Source: Candidatus Poribacteria bacterium (GTDB lineage: Bacteria; Poribacteria; WGA-4E; PCPOR2b). From it: a stretch of 49,153 nt of DNA. Of the stretch, positions 15,593-26,100 are shown in pieces; position 1 is the first letter of the stretch, and every line of letters starts with the position of its first letter. The notes beneath the pieces are model-generated. The model was not told where the DNA came from. It saw nothing but the letters and a program-made list of their open reading frames with translations, and ran no database searches. The DNA lies in the NCBI GenBank assembly GCA_022826645.1, contig JAJDUM010000067.1:1-49153 (forward strand), written 5' to 3'. A program made the position numbers and the translations under genes.

Positions 15593-17545
15593 TCACACCC
15601 AAAAGCCGTAGGTGGACATCCGTCCCAAGATACCGAAGAGTGTCCAGAGGCTACCGACGGTGAACTCACCGAGGATAAGCCCCAAGAAGAACGGGGCAAC
15701 GCGACGATGCAATCCAATCCCACCGTGTCGCAACAGCAACCACTTGATGAGCCAACTCACAAAAAGGCAGCTCCATGTCACCCGCATTCCCCAACTGGTC
15801 GAGATAGCAAAACCGGCGGGGTGGAAGGGCCACCACACAAAGCGCATACGGCAGAACATCAGCAGACTAGCGATGATAAAACCGCCGACCATGAAGCCGC
15901 TCTCGACGGCTAAAGTGTCCGTCGGTGTACTCAGCCAACGGTCAAGCCGTCGGTACGGTTCGAGACCGAACGCGCTCAACGAGGGTCGGTAAGCACGCGT
16001 CTCCATACCGAGTTGATAGCCACGATCAATCAACGCCCAAAAACCTGAGAGCGAGCCGAGCAACGCAGCAAGCATCAGTGCAAACGCGAGACCCCGCAGG
16101 TTCATCCGCGTCCGCTCTGCCATCTTGAACCCCTCCAGTTGATGCGGCATTGGGTGGCTGCGGTAGGCGCGATTGATGAACCAGAACATTGAAAACATCA
16201 CCAGATTCCCGCGTCCCAGTTTTCGGGTGCCGATTGTTCGTGTGAGGATTTCATCGGGACCGGAATAGTGCAGGTCGTGGACAGGTGTCCCTAACTCCGC
16301 CCGCATACGGGTAATGGCAATGGAGATGGCGTAATAGAGGACGAAGAAGCTGATTGTGATCCCCACCGTCGCCCCACCACGATAGCAGAAACAGACAAGG
16401 AACACCATCACACCGATTAGCCCAAGCACCGCTGTGCGATACTGCATTGGTTCATCCCTGTCGTCGAGATCTTCCGCTCCGCCGAACACCTTCCTCACAA
16501 CCACCATCAGGTGTCTTCGGCTTGCCCAGAGCGCGATAACTGCAAGCGCGATATAGCCTCCCGATGCCTGTTCTCTCATGTAGGGGAAGTTCGGCAGGCT
16601 TTGCAATCCCATTGCGGCCCCGGCAACGCGCATCAATCGCCAGAACCAGAAGAAGAACCAACACGAAAAGGATAGGTCAAGCGGAATGAAGAATCCGAGC
16701 CCGATGGCAAATGGGTAGAATGAGAGTGGAATTCGCCCCATGGCGTCCCACGGACTCTCTGTGAAAAGATGGAAGCTCCGAATTCGCGTCCGAAGCTCAG
16801 GGACGATGGGGAAGATGAAGTTGAGGCCGTTCAGCAGTGCAAGGGTTCCCGCGATGGCAAATCCGAGCCACATCACCCGATTTCGAAAGAACGCTTGCCC
16901 CCGTGTCTCTGTCATTTGAAGCGGGAGTTGAATAATTGGGTAGCTAAGTTTCTCGTGTTCAATCCACTGCTTTCGGATAATGACGTTGATGCAAAACATC
17001 CCGAAAACCAGTACAAAAATAAACGTTGTCCACCAGAGGACAGGTGAGATCCAACCGACCAACTGTTCGGGGGTGTAGAGATTCACTTCGCCCTCATAAT
17101 ATCCGCGGGCAACCTTGCTATCGCTGACGGTCAGCCACTCCGGTAGGTAGGGCAGAAATAGGTCGCGCCATTCGTTCTCCGGCGTGGCAAAGCGGAAGGC
17201 GTGTCCCAGCATCGGCACAAGGATTTCGAGCATGTCGTGCCCGGTGATGCCAGACGCGATGGAGAGCATCAGGTAGATGATGATAAACTCTCCCTGATTC
17301 AGTGCATAACGGGGCGAGAACCATTTGAGTAACTGATTTACACCGATAACTACAAAAAGACTGAAAACGACGTTGAAGAAGAGGGAGATGGTGACCGGAT
17401 GCCCGGAGTAGCGGATGACTTCCATCTCGATGACCCAATAGCAGTTAATCGGGATGAGCAGAGAGGCAATGAGGAGTGATTTGACGGTGACACCTTCCAC
17501 CGAGTGCTGCTCCATTTTTGGAGGGGATGAATCTGATTTTGGCAT
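15593..17545 (-). CDS. DUF6785-type polytopic membrane protein
   Basis: A 650-aa inner-membrane protein with about a dozen hydrophobic helices (for example 'SLLIASLLIPINCYWVIEM', 'EFIIIYLMLSIASGI', 'FIFVLVFGMFCINVII', 'VIGVMVFLVCFCY'). The segment 'WIEHEKLSYPIIQLPLQM' after the fourth helix resembles the cytoplasmic linker of oligopeptide-transporter-like proteins, so a transport role is possible. The family is mostly known from environmental Planctomycetes- and Poribacteria-like genomes and has no assigned substrate. No Shine-Dalgarno site precedes the ATG at 17545; an extended -10 promoter only about 12 bp upstream suggests a nearly leaderless transcript. Confidence 0.75.
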   Translation of the reverse strand: MPKSDSSPPKMEQHSVEGVTVKSLLIASLLIPINCYWVIEMEVIRYSGHPVTISLFFNVVFSLFVVIGVNQLLKWFSPRYALNQGEFIIIYLMLSIASGITGHDMLEILVPMLGHAFRFATPENEWRDLFLPYLPEWLTVSDSKVARGYYEGEVNLYTPEQLVGWISPVLWWTTFIFVLVFGMFCINVIIRKQWIEHEKLSYPIIQLPLQMTETRGQAFFRNRVMWLGFAIAGTLALLNGLNFIFPIVPELRTRIRSFHLFTESPWDAMGRIPLSFYPFAIGLGFFIPLDLSFSCWFFFWFWRLMRVAGAAMGLQSLPNFPYMREQASGGYIALAVIALWASRRHLMVVVRKVFGGAEDLDDRDEPMQYRTAVLGLIGVMVFLVCFCYRGGATVGITISFFVLYYAISIAITRMRAELGTPVHDLHYSGPDEILTRTIGTRKLGRGNLVMFSMFWFINRAYRSHPMPHQLEGFKMAERTRMNLRGLAFALMLAALLGSLSGFWALIDRGYQLGMETRAYRPSLSAFGLEPYRRLDRWLSTPTDTLAVESGFMVGGFIIASLLMFCRMRFVWWPFHPAGFAISTSWGMRVTWSCLFVSWLIKWLLLRHGGIGLHRRVAPFFLGLILGEFTVGSLWTLFGILGRMSTYGFWV

Positions 17546-17556
17546 AGAGGATAAAG

Positions 17557-17565
17557 ATTATATCA
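17557..17565 (-). promoter_or_regulatory. Extended -10 promoter for the DUF6785 gene
   Basis: TGATATAAT on the minus strand gives TG-n-TATAAT with no good -35. Initiation about seven bases downstream would put the start of the message within roughly five bases of the ATG at 17545, consistent with the missing Shine-Dalgarno site. The same TGTGATATAAT string occurs before the gene at 34405. Confidence 0.45.
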
Positions 17566-17580
17566 CACAGGCTTGGCAAC

Positions 17581-18828
17581 CTATTGCGATGTGCTTCCGA
17601 ATTGACGCAAAGCTGCGATACGCTGAAGTACCGGTGGGTGGCTGTAGTTGAGAAAGACAGTCAAGGGGTGCGGTGTCAAATTGCCGAGGTTGGATACAGA
17701 GAGATTTTTCAAACCGGAAACGAGTGGTTCAGGAGAGGCGATGGTTTCAGCGGCAAAGGCGTCGGCTTCATATTCGTGTTTCCGAGACATATAGTTGAGA
17801 CCTATAGAGAGAACCAGTTCAATTGGAGTATAGAGGATAGAGAAGAAAACAATCCCTGCGTAGATCGACATCTGTTCCATCTGAAACGCATCGAAGAGCG
17901 TCCTGTTTTCAACGAAACGTGAGAGCAGGAAAAGCAGTAGCCCCGTGTGGAGGATCGATAGAACGGTGCCTTTCAGGACATGCTTTTTCTTGTGATGTCC
18001 TACCTCATGCGCAATGACTGAGACGAGTTCGCTAACGGAATGTTTTTCTATCAGGGTATCAAAGAGTGCGATCCGCTTTTTTGCCCCGAACCCGCTCAAA
18101 TAGGCGTTCGAGTGCGTTGAACGCTTAGAGCCATCCATGACGGATACCTCTGTGAGCGGGAATTTCACTTTTTCCGTATATCCTTGGATAGCGTCTTTAA
18201 GTTCGCCCTCCGCCAACGGCGTGAATTTGTTAAACATCGGCGCGATCAGGGTGGTAAAAAGTGGCGGCGCAATTATGATGAAAAAGGATATCAGTCCCCA
18301 CGCATAGATCCACGCGTAGCTGCCGGTTTTCTCGAAGAAGTATAGCACCCCGCCGAGTAGGGGCACACCCAAAACGATTGCCAGCGCGTAGGTTTTGATA
18401 TGGTCCAACACATACGTTTTGATCGTCATCTTATTGAACCCGAATTTCTCTTCGATGACAAAATTACTATAGAGCGAAAAGGGGATAGAGATAATATCCC
18501 TTGCAAAATAGAGGATGGCGAAGAAAATTAAGCCGGTCAGGAGGGGCGGTAGATTCAACCCACGGACAAGACCATCCACAGCGTTGAACCCGCCCGCCAA
18601 GATGAAAGCCAGTATTAGGCACAAATCGAAGGTAGATGAAACATAGGCAAATTTCGCGCCGGCTCTGGTGTATTCTTGGGACTGGCGGTATTTATCCCCA
18701 TCGTAGAACCCCTCAAATTCAGCAGGGAGCTTTGGATTTAGCGCCTTCAGGTTCAGAGAGCGCGCAACGCTGCGAAGTGCGAATTCACCAATCAGCGCAA
18801 TCAGTATAACCACAAGGTATATGTTCAT
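17581..18828 (-). CDS. M48 family metallopeptidase, Ste24/CAAX prenyl protease 1-like
   Basis: A 415-aa integral membrane zinc protease of the Ste24 type. It has about seven membrane helices, the zinc motif H274-E-V-G-H278 (IAHEVGHHKKKH), the downstream 'RKHEYEADAFA' with Glu354 as likely third ligand, and the C-terminal 'NYSHPP' signature characteristic of CAAX protease 1 homologues. 'SVMDGSKRSTHSNAYLSGFG' is also a family hallmark. In bacteria these proteins have membrane-protein quality-control roles rather than CAAX processing. The ATG is at 18828. It sits upstream of the DUF6785 gene on the same strand with a 35-bp gap. Confidence 0.9.
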   Translation of the reverse strand: MNIYLVVILIALIGEFALRSVARSLNLKALNPKLPAEFEGFYDGDKYRQSQEYTRAGAKFAYVSSTFDLCLILAFILAGGFNAVDGLVRGLNLPPLLTGLIFFAILYFARDIISIPFSLYSNFVIEEKFGFNKMTIKTYVLDHIKTYALAIVLGVPLLGGVLYFFEKTGSYAWIYAWGLISFFIIIAPPLFTTLIAPMFNKFTPLAEGELKDAIQGYTEKVKFPLTEVSVMDGSKRSTHSNAYLSGFGAKKRIALFDTLIEKHSVSELVSVIAHEVGHHKKKHVLKGTVLSILHTGLLLFLLSRFVENRTLFDAFQMEQMSIYAGIVFFSILYTPIELVLSIGLNYMSRKHEYEADAFAAETIASPEPLVSGLKNLSVSNLGNLTPHPLTVFLNYSHPPVLQRIAALRQFGSTSQ

Positions 18829-18995
18829 AGAATTTGGGAGGCCCTCACAATTATCACCTGAATCAGGATACTCAAGATTTACGGATTCATAGAATTATAT
18901 GACTCACGTTGACACATACGCGGATCTGAGAGGTGTGCATCATCATTGCCTGAACCACGGATTAAGCAGATGACACGGATGGTCATATTTAAAAA

Positions 18996-19027
18996 GAAAC
19001 CGAGTTTTCAAGAAAAAACTCGGTTTC
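18996..19027 (-). terminator. Hairpin terminator of the M16 peptidase gene (GAAACCGAGTTTT repeat, copy 2)
   Basis: Arms GAAACCGAGTTTT (18996-19008) and AAAACTCGGTTTC (19015-19027) form a perfect 13-bp stem with a 6-nt loop. On the minus strand it is followed by TTTTT and lies 33 bp after the stop of the M16 gene, the classic layout of an intrinsic terminator. The same sequence family recurs at 8030-8061. Confidence 0.75.
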
Positions 19028-19060
19028 CCTTAGTTGGGCTGCACTTTCTTTGAATAGGGT

Positions 19061-21979
19061 TCAATCGACGAAGATATCTTCCAAGCCGATTTCTATCACC
19101 TCGCCCACCGTGGCTAACCTGTCCATGTCCATCTTGTTCCGATCTCCGACGATGGAGATGAGTTTCGGATGCCCGTGAACGTGCGCTTTATGAAACTGGA
19201 GCATTACGTCCATATTTGACGCTCGGATCGATTCATAGCGAGCCTTGCGCGGATCAATTGGGACTCCCAAATGCTCCCAAGAACGCACGGCACCGATGAC
19301 CTGTCGGAAACCGATCTTTGCCGTGCGGTATCGAACGATTCTGGATTGACGCGCCTCGTCGAATCGTTCAGGCGATTCCGGCAGATTATCAATGAGGTCG
19401 ATGAGTGCCTCCACCGCCTCTGGGGTTTTGTCCGCTTGGCAGGCGATATATCCCCACATCAGATTTTGCTCACCTTTGCGGCTGCCGGTCGCATATCTGG
19501 CAAATGTGGAATAGGCAAGTGCACGCGCTTCGCGCAGTTCTTGGAAGACGATGCCGGACATTCCTCCCGCAAAGTAGGCGTTATAGAGTTGGATAGCAGG
19601 ATTGTTCGTTTCGTTGTAGTCCTCGCCGCCAAACTCAATGTCCACTTGGGACTGAGCCATTTCCTTATCGAAAAACAGTATCTCGGTCTTTTCGGGCACA
19701 CGCGTTTTGAGGAAATGGTAAGGTGGCGGTGTCCTTAAGGTCTCGTCGATGGGATGATGCATTTTGAGGTTTGATTGTACTTCATCGAGAGGGATTGAAC
19801 CTGTATAACTGATGGTGTGTTGGTAGCTTAGGAGCCCCCGAATCACTTCGTGGAGTTCGTCCACCGTCAACTTCTGAACCGCTTCGCTTGGTAACAGCTG
19901 TAGGTAGCGTGAATCCTTTCCGTGACGGTTGTAATTGACCAGAGCGCCTCGGATGCTGCGATAATTCTTCTTGGCGTCCTCCCGATTTGCAAGGATGATT
20001 TTGATAAGCTCCTCAAGGGTCGCGGGGTCAGCGGTCGGATGCGTCAGATAATCCATAGCCAAAGCCAGGGATGCGCTGAAGTTTTCGTCCAACCCCGAAA
20101 TGGAGATAGTTGTCTCATTGTAACCAACGCTAAGGCTGAAATCAGTTCCGAGTTTATACCACTCCTTTTTCAGATCCTCGCTGCTGTATTTGGACGTGCC
20201 GGACTTATCGAGCAGCTGCGCGGCAATATCCAGCTTATTGTTGTGGCGGCTGCCGACATCAACGGAAATCGTGAAGACAAAGAGATCGTTGATCGGATTC
20301 TGGGCGTAATAGAGTTTGACCCCTTCGTGATAGTCGCTGATTTGATAGTCTTTCGCAGCATCGACAAAAACCGGCTCAATTTCTTCCACAGGCATCTCCA
20401 AGACCCCTTTGGCGAAATCAGATTGCCGTGCGGCATCAATCTCAATGGTGTCAAGGGCGGGTTTTTCAATGGTAGGGACCTCGTGTTGCTCATCTATACG
20501 ATAGCCCGCTACATAGTTAGCACCAAAATAGCGGTTTGCCACGGCGACGATGTCTTCTTTGGTCAACTTCTCCATCCGCGAGATTTCCCCGACAGTGGTT
20601 TTCCAATCCTGATGGGCGAGGAACGATTCGCGCATGATACTCACACGCGCACGATTCGATTCCAAATCCGCTTTCTGAGATTTCTTGAAATCGGTTACAA
20701 CGGCTGGAATGATCCATTCTTCAAACTCGCCCTTTTTGATTAGTTCAACCTGTTCGAGGAGCAGTGCCTCAACCGATTCGAGAGATTGCCCCTCCTTGGG
20801 GATACCCCACAGATATTGTGCCCCGTAATCGTTGTCCAGATACGGATACGAGCCAGCCTCCCGGACCTTTTGCCCTTGATTGAGATTCAGGTTGATCAGT
20901 CCAGCGGTAGCGTTATCTAAGATCATGTCGAGCAGTCTCAAGGCTTCCGCATCTTGGTGATTACGACCCGCGGTCCGAAACGCAAGCAGGACATACTCCT
21001 CGCCCTGATATTTGACCGTCACACGCTCGGCAGCTTGGAGCGGTTCCTCCGTCCACATCTTGGCTTCGGGAAGTTCTTTCGGTTGCCACCGGGAGAAGTG
21101 TTCGTCGATAATGCCGATAGTCTCCTCGCTATTGATGTCGCCGGAGATGTGGATTGCCATGTTATTGGGCACATAATAGGTATGGTAGAATTGGTACATC
21201 TGCATCAGAGACGGGTTCTTCAGATGGTCGGCAGAACCGAGGGTGGTCTGCTGTCCATACGGATGCTTTTTATAGAGCAGGTCTCTGACGGCTTCAGTGA
21301 TGATACGACCTTTGTTGTCCATCGAGCGGTTCTTTTCTTCGTACACGGTTTCCAGCTCGGTCTGGAAGAGGCGGAACACTGGGTCGATGAAGCGATCGGA
21401 TTCGATAACCGCCCACTGCTTCAGACGGTTGGCGGGAAGACCCACCTTATACACGGTTTCCTCCACCCATGTATGCGCATTCACGCCACGTCCGCCCATC
21501 GCTTTGTATAGCTTATCAAGTTCGTTGGGAATGCCGTATTGTGCCGCGAGTTGTGCGGTTTCGTTAATCGCAGCATAGATCTCCTGCCGCTTTTCTGGAT
21601 CGGTTTCGTGGAAATGCTGTTCATAGAGATCCGTAATTTTATCCAGATGCGGCTTTTCTGTCTCGTAATCGAGCGTGCCGAAATTTTGGGTGCCTTTAAA
21701 GAGCATGTGTTCCAGATAGTGCGCGATGCCGGTCGCATCTGAGGGGTCATGTTTGCTGCCGGCACGGACTGAGATTTCCGCGTAGAACCGGGGTTCCTCA
21801 CGGTTTTCGGTGAGGTAGACAGTCAAGCCGTTGTCCAACTGATAGATCTGAGCTGCCATCGGGTCGTCTGGATTGGGTTCGTTGATACGTTTATAGCCAG
21901 CCCAGCCAGTGGACGCAATCAAGCTGAGAATCAAGGCGTAGATGGAGAGTTGAAATAAAATCGGTTTGTTTCGGTACAT
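19061..21979 (-). CDS. M16 family (pitrilysin/PqqL-type) zinc metallopeptidase, exported
   Basis: A 972-aa two-lobed M16 peptidase. The signal peptide starts MYRNKPILFQLSIYALI and ends near ASTGWAG. The inverted zinc motif H87-Y-L-E-H91 (IAHYLEHMLFKGT) is intact, with a downstream 'ETVYEEKNRSMDN' supplying the usual third Glu ligand. The second half (from about residue 560) repeats the M16 fold without the zinc motif, as in other large members. A periplasmic peptide-degrading role is likely. The start chosen is the ATG at 21979, with AAGGAAGG about nine bases upstream and directly at the signal peptide; the frame is open 22 codons further. It ends at the terminator at 18996-19027. Confidence 0.9.
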   Translation of the reverse strand: MYRNKPILFQLSIYALILSLIASTGWAGYKRINEPNPDDPMAAQIYQLDNGLTVYLTENREEPRFYAEISVRAGSKHDPSDATGIAHYLEHMLFKGTQNFGTLDYETEKPHLDKITDLYEQHFHETDPEKRQEIYAAINETAQLAAQYGIPNELDKLYKAMGGRGVNAHTWVEETVYKVGLPANRLKQWAVIESDRFIDPVFRLFQTELETVYEEKNRSMDNKGRIITEAVRDLLYKKHPYGQQTTLGSADHLKNPSLMQMYQFYHTYYVPNNMAIHISGDINSEETIGIIDEHFSRWQPKELPEAKMWTEEPLQAAERVTVKYQGEEYVLLAFRTAGRNHQDAEALRLLDMILDNATAGLINLNLNQGQKVREAGSYPYLDNDYGAQYLWGIPKEGQSLESVEALLLEQVELIKKGEFEEWIIPAVVTDFKKSQKADLESNRARVSIMRESFLAHQDWKTTVGEISRMEKLTKEDIVAVANRYFGANYVAGYRIDEQHEVPTIEKPALDTIEIDAARQSDFAKGVLEMPVEEIEPVFVDAAKDYQISDYHEGVKLYYAQNPINDLFVFTISVDVGSRHNNKLDIAAQLLDKSGTSKYSSEDLKKEWYKLGTDFSLSVGYNETTISISGLDENFSASLALAMDYLTHPTADPATLEELIKIILANREDAKKNYRSIRGALVNYNRHGKDSRYLQLLPSEAVQKLTVDELHEVIRGLLSYQHTISYTGSIPLDEVQSNLKMHHPIDETLRTPPPYHFLKTRVPEKTEILFFDKEMAQSQVDIEFGGEDYNETNNPAIQLYNAYFAGGMSGIVFQELREARALAYSTFARYATGSRKGEQNLMWGYIACQADKTPEAVEALIDLIDNLPESPERFDEARQSRIVRYRTAKIGFRQVIGAVRSWEHLGVPIDPRKARYESIRASNMDVMLQFHKAHVHGHPKLISIVGDRNKMDMDRLATVGEVIEIGLEDIFVD

Positions 21980-22045
21980 GTTTGGGATCCTTCCTTTACG
22001 AAAAAACGGCTTCACAGAGATGTCATTTTGTGTTAGACTCATCAA

Positions 22046-22375
22046 GTACTTTAGCTTTAGGCAGAAGCTGAACTATTATCCCGCAAGTTGCCCTTGCCAT
22101 CTTACTGGATGCAAAACGCAACGCAATCGGAATGAGAGAGTGAGAAGGTGGGCTAAGACCGATGTCTATCGGTTTTTGCCCGTTCAGTATTTTATACACC
22201 TACCGTTGGTCCAGAGCGAAAAGTTGAAAACAGTAATTTTAACCTATCCGATAGATTTTCGATACCGTTTAATTTAGGTTATTATACCATAACCAACGGT
22301 TATGAAATACCCTGCAATCCTAAAAAATCCGTGTGTTAATTGTAACACATCACATTTCATGCAAGGAGTCGTGTT
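22046..22375. other. Divergent intergenic region (330 bp)
   Basis: This lies between the M16 gene (minus) and the PhyH gene (plus). Apart from the inverted repeat at 22332-22349, it has a CATAACC/GGTTATG repeat near 22290-22306. A weak possible -10 (TATTAT, 22280-22285) faces the PhyH gene. No gene is seen. Confidence 0.5.
22332..22349. promoter_or_regulatory. Operator-like inverted repeat upstream of the PhyH gene
   Basis: TGTGTTA (22332-22338) and TAACACA (22343-22349) flank ATTG, a perfect 7-bp dyad of typical regulator-site size, 26 bp before the start codon. It could bind a dimeric regulator or fold as a small hairpin ahead of the ribosome binding site. Confidence 0.4.
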
Positions 22376-23122
22376 ATGACCGGTGAAGAGAGATTTAGCT
22401 TCGATCTTGAAGGTTATCTAATAATCAAGAATGTGTTATCCGCCGATGAAGTTGCGGAGATGAACGAAATCGCCGATCGCGCCTTTCCGCCCGAAGGCGA
22501 TGATACGCGCTACCGCCGTGCCAGTCGAGTTTCGTGTTGGGGTGAGCCGTACAAGAAATTGATAGATCACCCGAAGGTGCTGCCCTACCTAATTGAGTTA
22601 ATGGGTCCCAAGGTACGACTCGATCACGACTACTGCATCTTCATGACCGAAGGGGGCCAGAGCGGCAGGCTGCATGGGGGTCCCGAAGTTGTCGGCGACC
22701 ATTGGTACAAATATTGGGACGGCGTGATGCGCAATGGGTTGAGCGTCGTCACCTACTTCCTGACGGACGCGGCAGAAGGGGACGGCGGATTTGCGTGTAT
22801 TCCGGGCAGCCATAAAACCAATTTCCTCTCAAGTCTGCCCGATGATATTCGCAATTATGACCGTCCAACACGCTATGTTGTACAACCGGCGGTCGAGGCG
22901 GGGGATGCACTTTTCTTCACGGAGGCACTCATCCACGGGACGATGCAGTGGCGCGCCAGCCATGAGCGGCGATCCCTGCTCTATAAGTATAGTCCGGGAC
23001 ACTCTGCGTGGTCGCAAAACTACTACGATCTGGACGAATTCGGCGACCTGACAGAGCAGCAGAAGCGAATACTGGCACCGCCCTCTATCGGTCAACGCCC
23101 CGATGTGGTTCAGGAGGAGTAA
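22376..23122 (+). CDS. Phytanoyl-CoA dioxygenase (PhyH) family protein
   Basis: A 248-aa Fe(II)/2-oxoglutarate oxygenase-fold protein. It contains 'GRLHGGPE' (His100-Gly-Gly102 at the proximal metal site), 'DGGFACIPGSHKTNF' (about 137-150), the distal His187 in 'TEALIHGTM', and Arg198 (SHERRSLLYKYSPG) for 2-oxoglutarate. The usual His-x-Asp/Glu reads His-Gly-Gly here, so the carboxylate ligand is missing or supplied elsewhere. PhyH paralogues are numerous in Poribacteria- and Planctomycetes-like genomes and mostly lack assigned substrates. AAGGAG lies seven bases before the ATG. An inverted repeat (22332-22349) may regulate it. Confidence 0.85.
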   Translation: MTGEERFSFDLEGYLIIKNVLSADEVAEMNEIADRAFPPEGDDTRYRRASRVSCWGEPYKKLIDHPKVLPYLIELMGPKVRLDHDYCIFMTEGGQSGRLHGGPEVVGDHWYKYWDGVMRNGLSVVTYFLTDAAEGDGGFACIPGSHKTNFLSSLPDDIRNYDRPTRYVVQPAVEAGDALFFTEALIHGTMQWRASHERRSLLYKYSPGHSAWSQNYYDLDEFGDLTEQQKRILAPPSIGQRPDVVQEE

Positions 23123-23133
23123 TCGTCCTCGAA

Positions 23134-26100
23134 TCAAGCGTCATGTTTGAGCGCAGGCAGTAGTGGTCTTCGCAGGGCAAAGTAGACAGCTATCGCGCTG
23201 GCACCTATACCGACCAGAAATACCGAGACCAAGGTCATCGTGAGAGAGAACCATGGCACCTGCGCGCCTGGTGTCATCAGGTGTGGTCCGACTGCGATGA
23301 GCGCGGAGACAGTACCAATCAGGATCCCTATCAGCAAGAGAAATCCGTTTTCGGACAAGAGCATGAGTGACAGGGTAGCCCTCCGAAAACCGAAGGCGCG
23401 CAGCGTTGCTAACTCTCCACTCCGCTCGATGATATTTCTTAGCAGCACAATCCCCAGACCGAGTGTGCCAAGCAGTAGCCCAAGCCCGCCGAGGGTTTGG
23501 AAGGTTGAGAGATAGGTATTTTCGACCGCTCGATAGCTGGCTAATTTTTCAGTCGCTGATGTGACATCCAAGCCGTAATCGTCCAACGTCCTTTCCAACG
23601 TGTGTCCGATGTGTTCTGCCTTTTTGGTGAACCCCGCCGGATCAGGAGTTAGGGGTATCTGAATTAAGAAATACGAATATCCGCTCTGGCTTGGGAAGTG
23701 TTTCTTGAAATTGGCTTCGGAGATCAGTAACTCACTCTGAAAAAGGCTGCGCTGTAGGACCCCAACCAAGCGAAGTTTTAATGGCTCTCCCGATTCGTCT
23801 TGGATAGTCAGTTCATCGTCAAGTCCAAGGTGCAGGATCCATTGCGCTGAGTTGTAATCCGCAATGGCTGGAATAACGCCCGACTCCAACTCGTCCTCCA
23901 GCAGTACCCACGGATTCTCCCTCGCCACAACTGTTCCCTGAAATTGAAACCCGCCCCGCTCAATAAAATTCGCTGAGGCACCCAAAATGCGAGGTTTTTG
24001 GGGGCGATAAAGATTGAGGCAACTTGCATCTTCCCCCGGCAGGACGCGGAACCCGAAGGTCTGAACCTGAGATGTAGAGTCAGAGTCAGAGTCGGAAAAT
24101 CCTAACTCAAATCGCCCTTCCTGAGAATTGAGATCGTGATGCAACGGGATGTCGGATTCAGCAACCAGAGTAAACCCACCTGTCCCGGAGGCTTTCTGTG
24201 GAACCGTCTCCCCTTTTTTTTCGATATGACGGTTCGCACCTACCGCGACAATGACGAAGCAGGCACAGCCGACCAGTGCGGCGCACAGCATACTGCGTCC
24301 CGGTTGGCGTCCACTACTTTTGATACCCATCTGCACGGTTGTGGCAACTCTCGGCGAACCCGCTGCGCTTCCACCTAACCGCAGCCAGATCGAGAAGCAG
24401 GATAGTCCCGCAATCAGTAATAACACTCCACTCCCGAAAAATAGCCCGGTCAAAGCGGTGGCACCGGAGGCGAGGGCAAATATCGTTAACCCAAGGACAA
24501 GTCCGAAACTGGCAAAAGCAAGAATTCGGCTCCGACTGATCGAACCCGAACTTCGATTGGAGAGCCGATCAGCGCTTGATCCACCGGCAATGAGTGTAGG
24601 GATAGGCACCCTGCCGAGTTGCCGAATGGTCCATCCGATTGAGAATAGGCTGACGACAAGTGCAATCAGATACCCCAGAACAAGGCTTAACGGAGCGACA
24701 TGTAAAGTTAGGAAAGGGGTGCCGACCGCTGCTAACCACCAGGTCCGTAATCCTGCCATCAGCAACCACGCGTAAACGACACCACCGCCCAGTCCGATTA
24801 ACCCGCCAATCCCGGCGACTAACCCGCCCTCCTTCACGAAACGTCGGCGGACGGTCGAAATTGGATACCCCGCAGCGAGCAGAACGCCGATTTCACTCGC
24901 CCGTTGTTCGACGCCGAGTCTGAAGAGTAAGCCCACCAGAAGCGCGGCGGATGCGATGAGAAACAGACTGAATCCGATAAAGAGGGCACTAAAGTCCGTT
25001 GATCCGGCGGCCGCTGCTAAACCGTCCGCTTTAACGGGTTGGAATACCAAACCGACCTGTTCGGGCCGGATTTTGTCCAGCAGCCGTCTCTCAAAGTTAG
25101 TGCGGATCGTCTCCAGATCGACACCAAGAATTGTCCGAATCTGAACCGCGGTTAAATCTCCGAACCGGCTATGCCACAACCGTTGTGCTGTTGCTCCTGA
25201 TACAAATGCTTTGGGGGTCGCGCGGAAAAGGTCCCAGTAGACCTCATCTTTTGGACGGATACGGCTAAGATCTACCGGAAAGGGTGCATTCCACTCGGAC
25301 ATGTCATCCGCTTCATGGATCCCCGGAAAGTCTGGTGTCAGTCCTCTATCGGCTGCCAACCCCTCTATTGCAACAACTCCCTTCAATCGGAATTGCGCGT
25401 CTCGTGTCAACAACTTTTCCCTCGGACCCGCGATGTAATAACTGATATCAATCTGATCTCCAACTTTCGCGCCTAAATCCGTGGCAGCCCATTCGTTCAG
25501 GAGGATTTCATCATCGGCGAGCGGCGGTGCAGCTGAGCCGTCGGTCAACTCAAGGGAAAATGCGCGCTGCGTGTCCAATCCCGTAATCGTTGAATACGGA
25601 ATCGTTCGTCCATTGGCTGTAATAGTGTTGGCTAAGTAGGTCAGGACCGGTAGAAACAGTGTCCTGCGTTCAATCGCGACCGATCTGGCGACCTCAATGA
25701 CAGCTGGCTTGAGTAAAAACTGTGTACTTTCAAGGGAGAGGTATCCCACTCCTCTGATAGATTCGGAAGTGACATGGCGGAGTATCAAGCCGAGGTCTTC
25801 TAACTTCAAAGCCTGATGCAGCCTATTTTGTAGAGCAGGAAGCGCATCGGGTGCAGTGGGATCAGAGGGGTCGGAGGATGCAGCGGAAACGAAAATTGCG
25901 TTGACCTTTGCCTCCCTTCTAAGCGCTTTCTGCAGAACTGTCAAAGGGATGTAAGCGTTCAATGGGCGGCTCTGGCTGGGACGCAACCCAAAGTTGCCAA
26001 CGCCGTGGTCTGGAAGGATCTTTGTAACGGTGAGCCGGAGGGTTTGAAGGACCTCCGATGAATCTCGGTGACCGAGTAAAAATTCACGATGGATTTCGCT

